Shown piece by piece: positions 15,279-23,033 of a DNA stretch of 24,785 nucleotides (position 1 is its first letter; every line of letters starts with the position of its first letter). Source of the stretch: CADEED01 sp035761265 (lineage in GTDB: Bacteria; Pseudomonadota; Gammaproteobacteria; Steroidobacterales; Steroidobacteraceae); NCBI GenBank assembly GCA_035761265.1, contig DASTRL010000212.1, positions 1-24,785 on the forward strand, in the 5' to 3' direction. Position numbers and translations under genes: made by a program. A model generated the notes under the pieces. It was not told the origin of the DNA. It saw only the letters and a program-made list of their open reading frames with translations, and made no database searches.

Positions 15279-16763
15279 TCACTCGAACAGGTTCACGATG
15301 CTCTGGTACTTCTCGATGTACCAGCGGTTTTCGTTGTTGTATCTCGGGATCGGCACCGGCCGGGCCGTGTCGCCATCCGATCGCCACACGCAGGGACATG
15401 CGACCGGCGAGGCGGCCTGCTCCTGCGGGCGGCTCAGCTCGTCGAGCCCCACCTTCATTCGGGTCAGCACGCGATAGAGCTTGGCGACGTTGCGCGGACC
15501 GCCGTTGTACGCGGCCACCGGAAAGATGCCGAGCACGACCGGATTGTCACGATAGGCGAGGCGGATGTCGGCGCGCATGCTCGCGAGCTCCAGATCCAGC
15601 AGGCAGATCGCCGCCTTCATGGCGTTCAGCAGGTTGGTCGCGCCGCGCTCGAACACCGGGTCGAGCCGGGCGCCGGGGCAGCGGCGCACCACGGCCGAAT
15701 AGGTGCCGTTGCCGCGACGATTGGTGAACTGCATCGGACCCAGGGCGCGGGCGATGGAGACACTGTAGCGATACGCCTCATCCTGCTTGAGCCCGTACTG
15801 GCTCAGCACCTCGTCGAAGGCCAGGGCCTGCTTCTCGCGGTAGTCGCTGTCGTCGGTCTGCTCGATGACGGCAAGCGTGGTGACCACCTGCGGCGGAATG
15901 ACGTCGGCGAGCAGCTCGCCGGGAAATGCGCTGCTCGGCACGTGCGCGAGACGCAGCTCCTCGAGCGCCTTGCCGGCCGTCGCCACCAGGAAATCCCTGC
16001 CGCCGCTGACGAAACCCGGGTCGAAGGTGTCCTCGGTGAAGGGTAGATAGACGATGGGCTTCGCGGTCGCGACCACGTCGCGCCACAGGCGGCGCTTGAC
16101 GAGGCGGTTGTCGAACACCGGGAACTTGCGCCCATAGACCTTGAGCGGATCCCCATCGCGGGAGAACGCGAACATCAGCCGCTCGGCGCCCGTGCCCTTC
16201 ACGTGCCGCGCCTGGATGTCCGGCGTGAGGATCCGGAAGGGCAGCGGTTTGCGGCCGGGTTTCCAGCGGATCGGCGGTCGTGGCAACTCGATGTGGGCGA
16301 TGGACCATTCCTCGCGGGCCTCGCTCCAGAGCGCGAACGCGACCGGGCGTCCGCGCAGCGCCTGGCGTTTGCCCTTTCCGGTGAGGACGTAATGCAGCTC
16401 GACGTCGCGCAGCAGCGCCTGCGCCTCGGTGACGAGGTCGCGGATCGCCTCGTGCCGGTGACGGATACGGCCCTGGACGACGACCTCGTCCATGGTTTCC
16501 TCGGGCTGCGCGGATTCGGCGACGGCGATCGGTACTTCGCCTTCCTCCTGCTTGGAGCTGTCGTCCGCGGCTTCGGCGCCTTGCGTGACCGAAGCCGACT
16601 CGTCCACGACCGGCTCCGCGGCCGTTTCGATCACCGCCGGTTCCGGTTCCTCGCCGCCGCCCATCGTGGCACATCCCGCCAGAAGCGCCGCGGCCAGCGC
16701 GAGAAACATCAGCGGAGCCAGCGCGACGCGCGGTGGGTTTTGCGGGAACAGGTGGCGGATCAC
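15279..16763 (-). CDS. Lipoprotein with lytic-transglycosylase-like (SLT) domain
   Basis: A 494-aa envelope protein likely to act on peptidoglycan. Start is GTG 16763 with GGAAGAG (16767-16773) just upstream. The signal peptide ends in lipobox LLAGC, with lipidated Cys31. An acidic, low-complexity linker follows (about 37-90). Residues about 95-300 are an unrecognised domain. The C-terminal part has the SLT pattern: candidate catalytic Glu329 (QDEAYRY), then ALGPMQFT 13 residues on in the place of GLMQ, and AAYNGGPRNVAKLY in the place of the AYNAGPG motif. The GPMQ and NGG variants show it is a divergent member. It lies 92 nt downstream of gdhA and 3 nt upstream of maeB on the same strand, so it is probably cotranscribed with maeB. 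The reason for that pairing is not known. Confidence 0.82.
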   Translation of the reverse strand: MIRHLFPQNPPRVALAPLMFLALAAALLAGCATMGGGEEPEPAVIETAAEPVVDESASVTQGAEAADDSSKQEEGEVPIAVAESAQPEETMDEVVVQGRIRHRHEAIRDLVTEAQALLRDVELHYVLTGKGKRQALRGRPVAFALWSEAREEWSIAHIELPRPPIRWKPGRKPLPFRILTPDIQARHVKGTGAERLMFAFSRDGDPLKVYGRKFPVFDNRLVKRRLWRDVVATAKPIVYLPFTEDTFDPGFVSGGRDFLVATAGKALEELRLAHVPSSAFPGELLADVIPPQVVTTLAVIEQTDDSDYREKQALAFDEVLSQYGLKQDEAYRYSVSIARALGPMQFTNRRGNGTYSAVVRRCPGARLDPVFERGATNLLNAMKAAICLLDLELASMRADIRLAYRDNPVVLGIFPVAAYNGGPRNVAKLYRVLTRMKVGLDELSRPQEQAASPVACPCVWRSDGDTARPVPIPRYNNENRWYIEKYQSIVNLFE

Positions 16764-16855
16764 GAACTCTTCCGGAGATGACGAGCCGACATCTTAGAGA
16801 ACGGCCGTGCGCCCTGCACGCCGTCGCACCGTGACCGCGTTCGCGTCCTGCGCAC

Positions 16856-18202
16856 TCAAATGACGCCGAACGCCAGCATCGCTTCGGCGACGCGCCGGAA
16901 GCCGACGATGTTCGCGCCGAGCACGTAGTTGCCGGGGCTGCCGAACTCTTCGGCGGCAGCGTGGCAGTCCTGGTGGATGCGCCGCATGATCTCGTGCAGG
17001 CGCAGCTCGGTGTGCTCGAACGTCCACGCATCGCGGCTGGCGTTCTGCTGCATCTCCAGGGCGGACGTTGCGACGCCGCCCGCATTGGCGGCCTTGCCGG
17101 GGCCGAAGGCCACGTTCGCTTCCGCCAGCAGACGGATGCCCTCGGGCGTGGTCGGCATGTTGGCGCCTTCGGCGACCGCGATGCAGCCATTGGCGATGAG
17201 ACTGCGGACGCCGGCGGCATCGAGCTCGTTCTGCGTCGCGCAGGGCAGGGCCACCTGGCACGGAATGCTCCAGAGCGCATTCGCCGGCAGACACTTCGCG
17301 CGCGGACGCAGCGCGGCATACTCGCGCAGGCGCTTGCGCTCGACCTCCTTGAGTTGACGCAGGACGGCAAGATCGATGCCCGCCGCGTCGTGGATCACGT
17401 TGTCGGAGTCGGAACAGGCGACGACTTTCGCGCCCAGCATCTGCAATTTCTGGATGGCATGGATCGCGACATTGCCCGCTCCGGACACCACGCAGGTCCT
17501 GCCCTGCAGCGATGCGCCGCGCGCCTTGAGCATTTCCTCGAGGAAGAACACCAGGCCGTAGCCCGTGGCTTCGCGGCGCACGAGGGCGCCGCCCCAATCC
17601 GGGCTCTTGCCCGTGAGCACGCCGGATTCGTAGCGATTCGTGATGCGTTTGTACTGGCCGAAGAGATAGCCGATCTCGCGCGCACCGACGCCGATGTCGC
17701 CGGCCGGCACGTCGGTGAACTCGCCGATGTGCCGATACAGCTCGGTCATGAAGCTCTGGCAGAAACGCATGACTTCGCCATCCGACCTGCCCTTGGGATC
17801 GAAATCCGCGCCACCCTTGGCGCCGCCGATCGGCATGCCGGTGAGCGCGTTCTTGAAGACCTGTTCGAACCCCAGGAACTTCACGATGCCGAGGTATACG
17901 GAGGGATGGAAGCGCAATCCGCCCTTGTAGGGACCGAGCGCGCTGTTGAAATTCACGCGGAAGCCGCGGTTGATCTGCACGATGCCCTGATCGTCCTGCC
18001 AGGGCACGCGAAAGATGAGCTGCCGTTCCGGCTCGCAGATGCGCTCGATGACCTTCTGGTCGGCGTACTGCGGATGCTTGCGCAACACCGGGCCGAGCGA
18101 TTCGACGACCTCGCGCACGGCCTGGTGGAACTCGGTCTCGCCGCGGTTGCGGCGGATGACGTCTTCGATGATCTGATCGATGCGGACGCGGATCTGGGGC
18201 AA
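16856..18202 (-). CDS. gdhA: NADP-specific glutamate dehydrogenase
   Basis: Reductively aminates 2-oxoglutarate to glutamate with NADPH and ammonium. The 448-aa length matches the hexameric small type (E. coli 447 aa), and similarity to it is high throughout. Substrate-site segments GPYKGGLRFHPSV and GGAKGGADFDPKG, catalytic-region DVPAGDIGVG, the nucleotide loop SGAGNVAIHAI, and C-terminal LPCATQNELD, EGANMPTTPEG and PGKAANAGGVATS are all intact. The start is an unusual TTG at 18202: GAGG lies 5 nt before it, the length fits, and no ATG or GTG in frame gives a better start. The lytic-transglycosylase-like lipoprotein and maeB follow on the same strand. A lipoprotein gene diverges 193 nt away. 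Confidence 0.97.
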   Translation of the reverse strand: MPQIRVRIDQIIEDVIRRNRGETEFHQAVREVVESLGPVLRKHPQYADQKVIERICEPERQLIFRVPWQDDQGIVQINRGFRVNFNSALGPYKGGLRFHPSVYLGIVKFLGFEQVFKNALTGMPIGGAKGGADFDPKGRSDGEVMRFCQSFMTELYRHIGEFTDVPAGDIGVGAREIGYLFGQYKRITNRYESGVLTGKSPDWGGALVRREATGYGLVFFLEEMLKARGASLQGRTCVVSGAGNVAIHAIQKLQMLGAKVVACSDSDNVIHDAAGIDLAVLRQLKEVERKRLREYAALRPRAKCLPANALWSIPCQVALPCATQNELDAAGVRSLIANGCIAVAEGANMPTTPEGIRLLAEANVAFGPGKAANAGGVATSALEMQQNASRDAWTFEHTELRLHEIMRRIHQDCHAAAEEFGSPGNYVLGANIVGFRRVAEAMLAFGVI

Positions 18203-18207
18203 TTTTT

Positions 18208-18211
18208 CCTC
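18208..18211 (-). promoter_or_regulatory. Shine-Dalgarno that supports the TTG start of gdhA
   Basis: GAGG on the minus strand, 5 nt before TTG 18202, in an A-rich context (GAGGAAAAATTG). It is the main reason for accepting the rare start codon. Confidence 0.75.
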
Positions 18212-18326
18212 GAAATGGCGATTGAGTCGGACCCGGAAGCATCCAGCCTCCAGCCAGCCAGCGCAACCCGCGGGTAGCGACGTCCGTGGCCCGAAGTACC
18301 GGAATCCGCTACCCGACCGCGGTCAG

Positions 18327-18354
18327 TTGTTTCGCATCGCTGGTGGAGTAATGG
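18327..18354 (+). promoter_or_regulatory. Weak promoter candidate for the divergent lipoprotein gene
   Basis: TTGTTT (18327-18332) and TAATGG (18349-18354) are 16 nt apart, about 40 nt before the start codon at 18395. The match is modest. The 193-nt space between this gene and gdhA must hold both promoters; I see no clear one for gdhA. Confidence 0.28.
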
Positions 18355-18394
18355 TTTGCCACCTAACAACAACGACACACCCGAGGGAGAGGCG

Positions 18395-19180
18395 ATGCAA
18401 ACGAATTCCGGACGCCATCGATTGCTGGTGACGGCCGCCACGGCACTGCTGCTGCAGGCCTGCGGCGGTCCGAAGAGCAGTTCCACCAGCGGACCCAGCG
18501 GCGGTCCGATGCCGACCAACCGCATGAGCATGGATCTCACCGTCGAGTCCAGCGAACCCGGGACCGCGGTCGTGCGCGCGAACCTGAACGACGGCCGCGC
18601 GCTCGCCACCTCGTACCGGCTGGACGGCGGCGATTTCCTGGAAGCCTGCGTCATCGGGCAGTGTCGCAGCATGGCCGACAACGATTCGGTGTTCGAGCCC
18701 GACTACATTGCCCGCCTGAACTATCAGCCGGGGGTCGACTACGTGGTGAAGTTCGACCGCCGCCAGGCGCAGGATGCGCCGAACACCCACGTGACCCTGC
18801 CGCCGGCATTCACCATCGTGACACCGGCCGACCGCCAGCAGGTCACGGATGGAGACGTGGTGACGGTCTCGTGGGCACCCAACGGAGCTCCCGCCGATGT
18901 GTACCTGTTGTATGACGCCGATTGCACGTTCATGACCGGGCCGCATGGATTTTCGTTCGGCTCGCTCGGCGTCGACTCGGACCGCGATGGCCAGCAAACC
19001 GTCGACATCGATCGGATCACGAGTTTTGCCCGCACGAACGCGACCTCGCCGATGATCCGCTGCGCCATCGTCGTGACCGTGCGCCACGAGCTGCGCGGCG
19101 GCGTCGATCCGGCGTTCCATGGCGGCAGTGCGGTGGGCATCGTCTCGCGCAAGGTCACGCTCGACTACGTGCCGCGCTGA
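18395..19180 (+). CDS. Lipoprotein of unknown function
   Basis: A 261-aa envelope lipoprotein. The frame is open 13 codons further up, but ATG 18395 follows an excellent GGGAGAGG site and starts a clean lipoprotein signal: lipobox LLQAC with Cys23. A Gly/Ser-rich tether (GGPKSSSTSGPSGGP) comes next. The mature part is beta-rich and Ig-like in feel: an N-terminal module (about 45-135) with CVIGQC, then a second (about 138-255) beginning FTIVTPADRQQVTDGDVVTVSW, a pattern common in bacterial surface beta-sandwich domains. Two further cysteines (in DADCTF and IRCAIVV) could form a disulphide. The family is not recognised. It diverges from gdhA and converges on the 56-aa membrane protein gene, stops 6 nt apart. 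Confidence 0.8.
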   Translation: MQTNSGRHRLLVTAATALLLQACGGPKSSSTSGPSGGPMPTNRMSMDLTVESSEPGTAVVRANLNDGRALATSYRLDGGDFLEACVIGQCRSMADNDSVFEPDYIARLNYQPGVDYVVKFDRRQAQDAPNTHVTLPPAFTIVTPADRQQVTDGDVVTVSWAPNGAPADVYLLYDADCTFMTGPHGFSFGSLGVDSDRDGQQTVDIDRITSFARTNATSPMIRCAIVVTVRHELRGGVDPAFHGGSAVGIVSRKVTLDYVPR

Positions 19181-19186
19181 GGCTGG

Positions 19187-19357
19187 TCAGTCGCCGCGCT
19201 CGCGGCGTTCCTGTTCCTCCAGCTCCCGGTTGCGCTGCTTCGCGCGCTCGAGCTGCTCGGGCGTGCCCATGGGTTGCCGGCGCGTGCGCCAGACCTGCGC
19301 GAGGCCGCCAATCAAGAACACGGCGACGATCGACAGGGCGATGACGAGCTTGGTCAT
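19187..19357 (-). CDS. Small single-span membrane protein (56 aa)
   Basis: A 56-residue product with one N-terminal membrane helix (LVIALSIVAVFLIGGLAQVW) followed by a highly charged helix with heptad-like spacing (PEQLERAKQRNRELEEQERR) that could form a coiled coil in the cytoplasm. The ATG lies 3 nt after the stop of the VOC-family gene, so it is read as part of that operon. There is no strong Shine-Dalgarno of its own, which fits translational coupling. Hydrophobic and charged halves are sharply separated, which argues for a real protein despite its size. Function unknown; a small scaffold or partner of a membrane complex is possible. Confidence 0.65.
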   Translation of the reverse strand: MTKLVIALSIVAVFLIGGLAQVWRTRRQPMGTPEQLERAKQRNRELEEQERRERGD

Positions 19358-19360
19358 GGA

Positions 19361-19780
19361 TCAGAAGCTGACCTGCACGGACTCCGCGGATTTCGTGGCG
19401 GGACCGTGGAACACCACTTCGATGTTGTTGCCATCGGGGTCGAGCACGAAGGCGCCATAGTAGCCGGGATGGTACTTGCGCTCACCCGGGGCGCCGAAGT
19501 CGCGGCCACCCGCGGCGAGGGCGGCGTGATAGAAGCGCTGCACCGTCGCGCGATCCTTGCCCTGGAAGGCGATGTGCGCGCGGCCGGTGAGCTGGCCCAG
19601 CGCGGCATCGCTTTCGCGCGCAGAAATGAACAGCTCATCCGCCCACAGGTGGTCGTCGGCTTCGCCGCCCGGCGGGATGCCCAGCACCTCGAAGACCGCC
19701 TTGTAGAAGCGCTTGCTGGCCGCGATGTCCCGGACCACGAGCTGGATGTGATCGATGAGCCGTCCGCGATGCAGTTCCAT
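19361..19780 (-). CDS. VOC-superfamily (glyoxalase/dioxygenase-like) protein
   Basis: A 139-aa single-domain member of the vicinal-oxygen-chelate fold. Two beta-alpha-beta-beta-beta halves are visible: IDHIQLVVRDIAASKRFYKAVFEVLG at the start and RAHIAFQGKDRATVQRFYHAAL in the middle, closing with FVLDPDGNNIEVVFH. Likely metal ligands are His11, His69 and Glu121, the usual positions, so it is probably an active metal enzyme. The exact reaction (glyoxalase, dioxygenase, resistance protein) cannot be told. ATG 19780 is chosen from the domain start; a GTG six codons upstream is possible and neither has a good Shine-Dalgarno. It lies 65 nt after the DUF885 gene and 3 nt before the 56-aa gene on the same strand. 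Confidence 0.85.
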   Translation of the reverse strand: MELHRGRLIDHIQLVVRDIAASKRFYKAVFEVLGIPPGGEADDHLWADELFISARESDAALGQLTGRAHIAFQGKDRATVQRFYHAALAAGGRDFGAPGERKYHPGYYGAFVLDPDGNNIEVVFHGPATKSAESVQVSF

Positions 19781-19845
19781 GGGTGACGAACTTAGCACCG
19801 GAGCTGCGCGCCGGGAGTCGGAATCGATGACGGCGGCGAGAAAAA

Positions 19846-21666
19846 CTATCCGTGTGCGCCGGCGATGAACCGATCGATGCTGCGCGCCAGCGTCAGCATG
19901 GGCACGCCGCCGCCCGTCACCACGGCATCGTTGAACTTGCGGAAATCGAACTTCTGCCCCAGCGCCTTCTGCGCCCGGGCGCGCAGGCGGTTGATCTCGC
20001 TGTGTCCCACCTTGTATCCGCAGGCCTGGCCGGGCCAGGCGCAGTAGCGGTCCACCTCGCTTCTGACCTCGTCGACCGAGGATCCGTTGGTGCGCGAGAA
20101 CCACTCGATGGCGTGCTCGCGGGTCCAGCGCTTCACGTGCAGGCCGGTGTCGACCACCAGGCGGCAGGCGCGGAACGCGATGGACTGCAGGTAGCCGAGG
20201 CGGCCGAACGGATCGTCGTCGTAGACGCCGAGCTCGTCGGCGAGCTGTTCGGCGTACAGCGCCCAGCCCTCCGAGTAGGCATTGAACGCGAGCAGCGAGC
20301 GGATCAGCGGTAGTTTGAAGGTGTACTCGCCCTGCCAGACGTGGCCGGGGATGGACTCGTGGTAGCACAGCGTGGGCAGGCTGTACGTGGTGAACACGCT
20401 CAGGTTGTGCAGGTTGATCCAGAACTTGCCCGGCACCTTGCCGTCGATGGAGCCGGGGCCGCCGTAGGCGCTGGGCGCGCCGATCTCCACTTCCGGCGCC
20501 ATGCGCTTGATCTCGAAATTGCCCGGCACCAGCGTGTCGAACGCGCGCGGCAGGCGCGTGCGCATGTCGGCCACGCGCGTCGCGAGAAAGGTCATCAGCC
20601 GCGCGCGACCCGCGTCGCTCGCCTCGAAGCCGAAGCGCGGATCCTTGCCGAGCGCCGTCATGCGCTCGCCGACGGTGCCGCGCGTCAGGCCCTGCTGGCG
20701 CAGGATGCCGTCCATGCGCGCATGCAGCTCGCGCAGCTCGCGTCGGCCGAGCTCATGGATCTGCCCGGGCGTCATGCGCGTGGTCGTGCCGGCGCGCAGC
20801 GTCCAGGCGTAGTACTCGTCGCCACGCGGCAGCTTCCAGACTCCGGCGTCGCTCGTGGCGCGACGTCGATGCTCCAGCAATTCCTGGTACTGCCGCTCGA
20901 GCGCCGGTGCGATGCGCTCCGCCGCGAGCTGCGCGGCGCGTGCCACGTAGTCGCCGCGATCGAAACGCCGCGCCAGCGACTTCACCAGCGACCAGTCCGC
21001 GACACTGCCGTCGCGTGCCACGCGCAGTTGCGCCAGAGTCTTGTCCAGCAGGAAGTTCGGCGCGATCACGTTCTGCGCCGCCGCCTGCCGCAAGCGCTCG
21101 GTCTCGCCGTCGAGCTGGCTCGCGTAGTCGACGAGGCGCGCGAGGTAGGCATCCGCGTCCTCGGCCGAATTCACCGTGTGCTGCTCGTCGAGCAGGCTGG
21201 GGATTTCCAGGAAGGCGCCGGTGTTCTGTGCGACCACGTAGGGCGCATTGCGATACGACCAGTTCGAATCGAGCAGCGCCACGTCGCCGTACGGAAACGC
21301 GAATCCATCGAGCGTGATCTCGTGCACGGTGCGGACCACGTCCACGTCGATGCGCGCGGCAGGCCCGAGCGTGCGCGGATCGATGGTCTTCAGGCGCTCG
21401 AGACGCCGCGCCGCGCGTTGCGCGATGGCTTGCTGGCCGGCGGGCGAACGATCGGTCAGCTTCGACTTGAGCGCGGCACGCGTGCCATTGTCGATGCCCA
21501 GCATCGAGGCGCTCTCCGGATAGTCGACCAGCAGCTCCTCGGTGAACTCCGCCAGCATTCTTTCGGCGGCGGCATCCGCCTGCGAGTTGTCGGACTGCGC
21601 CGGCAACTGCGTGGCAGCGAGCGTTGCGCCCGTGGCGATGACGAATTCCCGGCGAGTGGTGCTCAT
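19846..21666 (-). CDS. Tat-exported DUF885-family protein (putative metallohydrolase)
   Basis: A 606-aa protein of the DUF885 family. The signature CYHESIPGHVWQ has a His436-Glu437...His442 arrangement (HExxxGH), resembling but not equal to the HExxH zinc site of peptidases; downstream YSEGWALYAEQLADELG supplies a conserved Glu-rich helix that may give the third ligand. The N terminus TTRREFVIATGATLAATQLPA is a twin-arginine signal peptide with a probable cleavage site near PAQS, so it works in the periplasm. The frame is open far upstream, but ATG 21666 gives this signal and the family length. A hydrolase or peptidase role is family-level inference; the substrate is unknown. It diverges from the aldo/keto reductase with only 30 nt between start codons. 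Confidence 0.9.
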   Translation of the reverse strand: MSTTRREFVIATGATLAATQLPAQSDNSQADAAAERMLAEFTEELLVDYPESASMLGIDNGTRAALKSKLTDRSPAGQQAIAQRAARRLERLKTIDPRTLGPAARIDVDVVRTVHEITLDGFAFPYGDVALLDSNWSYRNAPYVVAQNTGAFLEIPSLLDEQHTVNSAEDADAYLARLVDYASQLDGETERLRQAAAQNVIAPNFLLDKTLAQLRVARDGSVADWSLVKSLARRFDRGDYVARAAQLAAERIAPALERQYQELLEHRRRATSDAGVWKLPRGDEYYAWTLRAGTTTRMTPGQIHELGRRELRELHARMDGILRQQGLTRGTVGERMTALGKDPRFGFEASDAGRARLMTFLATRVADMRTRLPRAFDTLVPGNFEIKRMAPEVEIGAPSAYGGPGSIDGKVPGKFWINLHNLSVFTTYSLPTLCYHESIPGHVWQGEYTFKLPLIRSLLAFNAYSEGWALYAEQLADELGVYDDDPFGRLGYLQSIAFRACRLVVDTGLHVKRWTREHAIEWFSRTNGSSVDEVRSEVDRYCAWPGQACGYKVGHSEINRLRARAQKALGQKFDFRKFNDAVVTGGGVPMLTLARSIDRFIAGAHG

Positions 21667-21672
21667 GCGCGA

Positions 21673-21678
21673 ATCATA
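21673..21678 (-). promoter_or_regulatory. Putative -10 box giving a leaderless mRNA for the DUF885 gene
   Basis: On the minus strand TATGAT (five of six consensus bases) ends 6 nt before the ATG, so transcription would start at the start codon itself. No Shine-Dalgarno precedes that ATG. No -35 box is evident. The site is inside the 30-nt gap to the divergent aldo/keto reductase gene, so the two promoters must overlap. Confidence 0.35.
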
Positions 21679-21696
21679 TCCGGGTAAGCTCGAGGC

Positions 21697-22530
21697 ATGC
21701 GCACCACCAGCATCGCGGGCCATCCCGTACCGGTTCTCGGACAGGGCACCTGGCAGCTCGGCGAGCGGCGCGATCGCCGCCAGCAGGAAATCGCCGCGCT
21801 GCAGCTCGGCATCGATCTCGGCTTGACGCTCATCGACACGGCTGAAATGTATGGCGATGGCGCCTCCGAAGAGCTGGTCGCCGAGGCCATCACCGGCCGG
21901 CGCGACCGGTTGTTCCTGGTCACCAAGGTGCTGCCCGGCAATGCCCGCAGCCGCAGGAGCATCGTGACTTCCTGCGAACGCAGCCTGCGGCGCTTGCACA
22001 CGGATCGGATCGATCTGTACCTGCTGCACTGGCGCCAGGGCGAGGAACTCGCGGTGGTGGTCGAGACATTCGGCGAGCTGGTGACCTCCGGGAAGATCCG
22101 CCACTGGGGCGTGAGCAATTTCGACATGGCGGACCTGCGGGAGCTCGCCGCCTTGCCCGGTGGCCGCGAGGTCGCCAGCAACCAGGTGCTGTACAACGTG
22201 TCCAGGCGCGGCATCGAGTACGACCTCCTGCCGCGCGCCCGCGAGCGCGGCGTGAACGTCATGGCCTACACACCCATCGAGCAGGGCAAGGTGCTGCGCA
22301 ATTCCACGCTGCGCGACGTGGCCGCGCGCCACCGGGCGACGGCCGTGCAGGTCGCGCTCGCGTGGGTGATCCGCCGCGATGGCGTCGTGGCGATTCCGCG
22401 CACCGGCTCGCCGGAGCACGTGCGCGAGAACGCCGGCGCATTGGCCATCGAGCTGACGCAGCAGGATCTGGACGACATCGATCGCGCCTTCCCGCCGCCG
22501 ACCGAGCCGCAGTCGCTGGAAATGATCTGA
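21697..22530 (+). CDS. Aldo/keto reductase
   Basis: A 277-aa NADPH-dependent oxidoreductase of the AKR superfamily, cytosolic. The catalytic tetrad is complete: Asp47 and Tyr52 (LIDTAEMYGDG), Lys77 (FLVTKVLP) and His111 (LYLLHW). The barrel signatures GKIRHWGVSNFD and the C-terminal cofactor segment VAIPRTGSPEHVRENAGA are present. Length fits short prokaryotic AKRs of the 2,5-diketo-gluconate-reductase type, though the substrate cannot be assigned. ATG 21697 is preceded by GAGG at very close spacing. The secreted SnoaL-like gene follows after 39 nt on the same strand, and the DUF885 gene diverges 30 nt upstream. Confidence 0.93.
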   Translation: MRTTSIAGHPVPVLGQGTWQLGERRDRRQQEIAALQLGIDLGLTLIDTAEMYGDGASEELVAEAITGRRDRLFLVTKVLPGNARSRRSIVTSCERSLRRLHTDRIDLYLLHWRQGEELAVVVETFGELVTSGKIRHWGVSNFDMADLRELAALPGGREVASNQVLYNVSRRGIEYDLLPRARERGVNVMAYTPIEQGKVLRNSTLRDVAARHRATAVQVALAWVIRRDGVVAIPRTGSPEHVRENAGALAIELTQQDLDDIDRAFPPPTEPQSLEMI

Positions 22531-22569
22531 GGAGCGTATCCTCGCGGCAACCAACTCGCGGGGAATGCC

Positions 22570-23019
22570 ATGCTCAAACACGCTTTTCGCCTGTGCGTCC
22601 TGGGCGCGCTGCTGCCGATGCTGGCGGGCGCCGCGGAGTCGGCCACGCTGTCGCCCGCCGCGCTGCAGGCGTGGCTGCAGAAATACGGCGCGGCCTGGGA
22701 GGCGCGCGATCCGGCGGCCGCCGGCAGGCTGTTCAGCGAGCGGGCTATCTACCACGAGATGCCGTTCGATGCGCCGATGCAGGGCCGCGCGGCGATCGAG
22801 GACTACTGGCGCAAGGTCACCGCGGGCCAGCGCGACGTCGAGTTCGAATACCGGGTGATCGCCGTCAACGGCAACACCGGCGTGGCGCACTGGTCGGCGA
22901 CGTTCGAGCAGGCGGCGGATGGCGCCGGCGCCGCGCTCGATGGCGTGTTCGTGCTGGAATTCGACGCCTCAGGCCGGTGCAGCGCGTTGCGCGAGTGGTG
23001 GCACTACAAGGCGGGCTGA
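22570..23019 (+). CDS. Secreted SnoaL/NTF2-like protein
   Basis: A 149-aa protein with an N-terminal signal peptide (LCVLGALLPMLAGAAESA), probably cleaved around residue 22-26. The remainder is one NTF2-like alpha+beta cone: WLQKYGAAWEARDPAAAGRLFSERAIYHE, then GRAAIEDYWRKVTAGQRDVEFEYRVIAV, closing with FVLEFDASGRCSALREWWHY. Such SnoaL/DUF4440-type proteins act as small ligand-binding domains, isomerases or cyclases; catalytic identity cannot be assigned. A GGGGAA site precedes ATG 22570. It lies 39 nt after the aldo/keto reductase and is likely cotranscribed. It converges on the oxygenase gene, stops 14 nt apart. Confidence 0.85.
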   Translation: MLKHAFRLCVLGALLPMLAGAAESATLSPAALQAWLQKYGAAWEARDPAAAGRLFSERAIYHEMPFDAPMQGRAAIEDYWRKVTAGQRDVEFEYRVIAVNGNTGVAHWSATFEQAADGAGAALDGVFVLEFDASGRCSALREWWHYKAG

Positions 23020-23033
23020 GCCCGGTCGAAGCG

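Noticed and set aside
13833..16046. Long plus-strand open frame (737 aa) opposite maeB and the lipoprotein
   Set aside because: His/Arg/Asp-rich composition typical of the reverse strand of a GC-rich gene; the minus strand has complete, recognisable proteins over the same bases.
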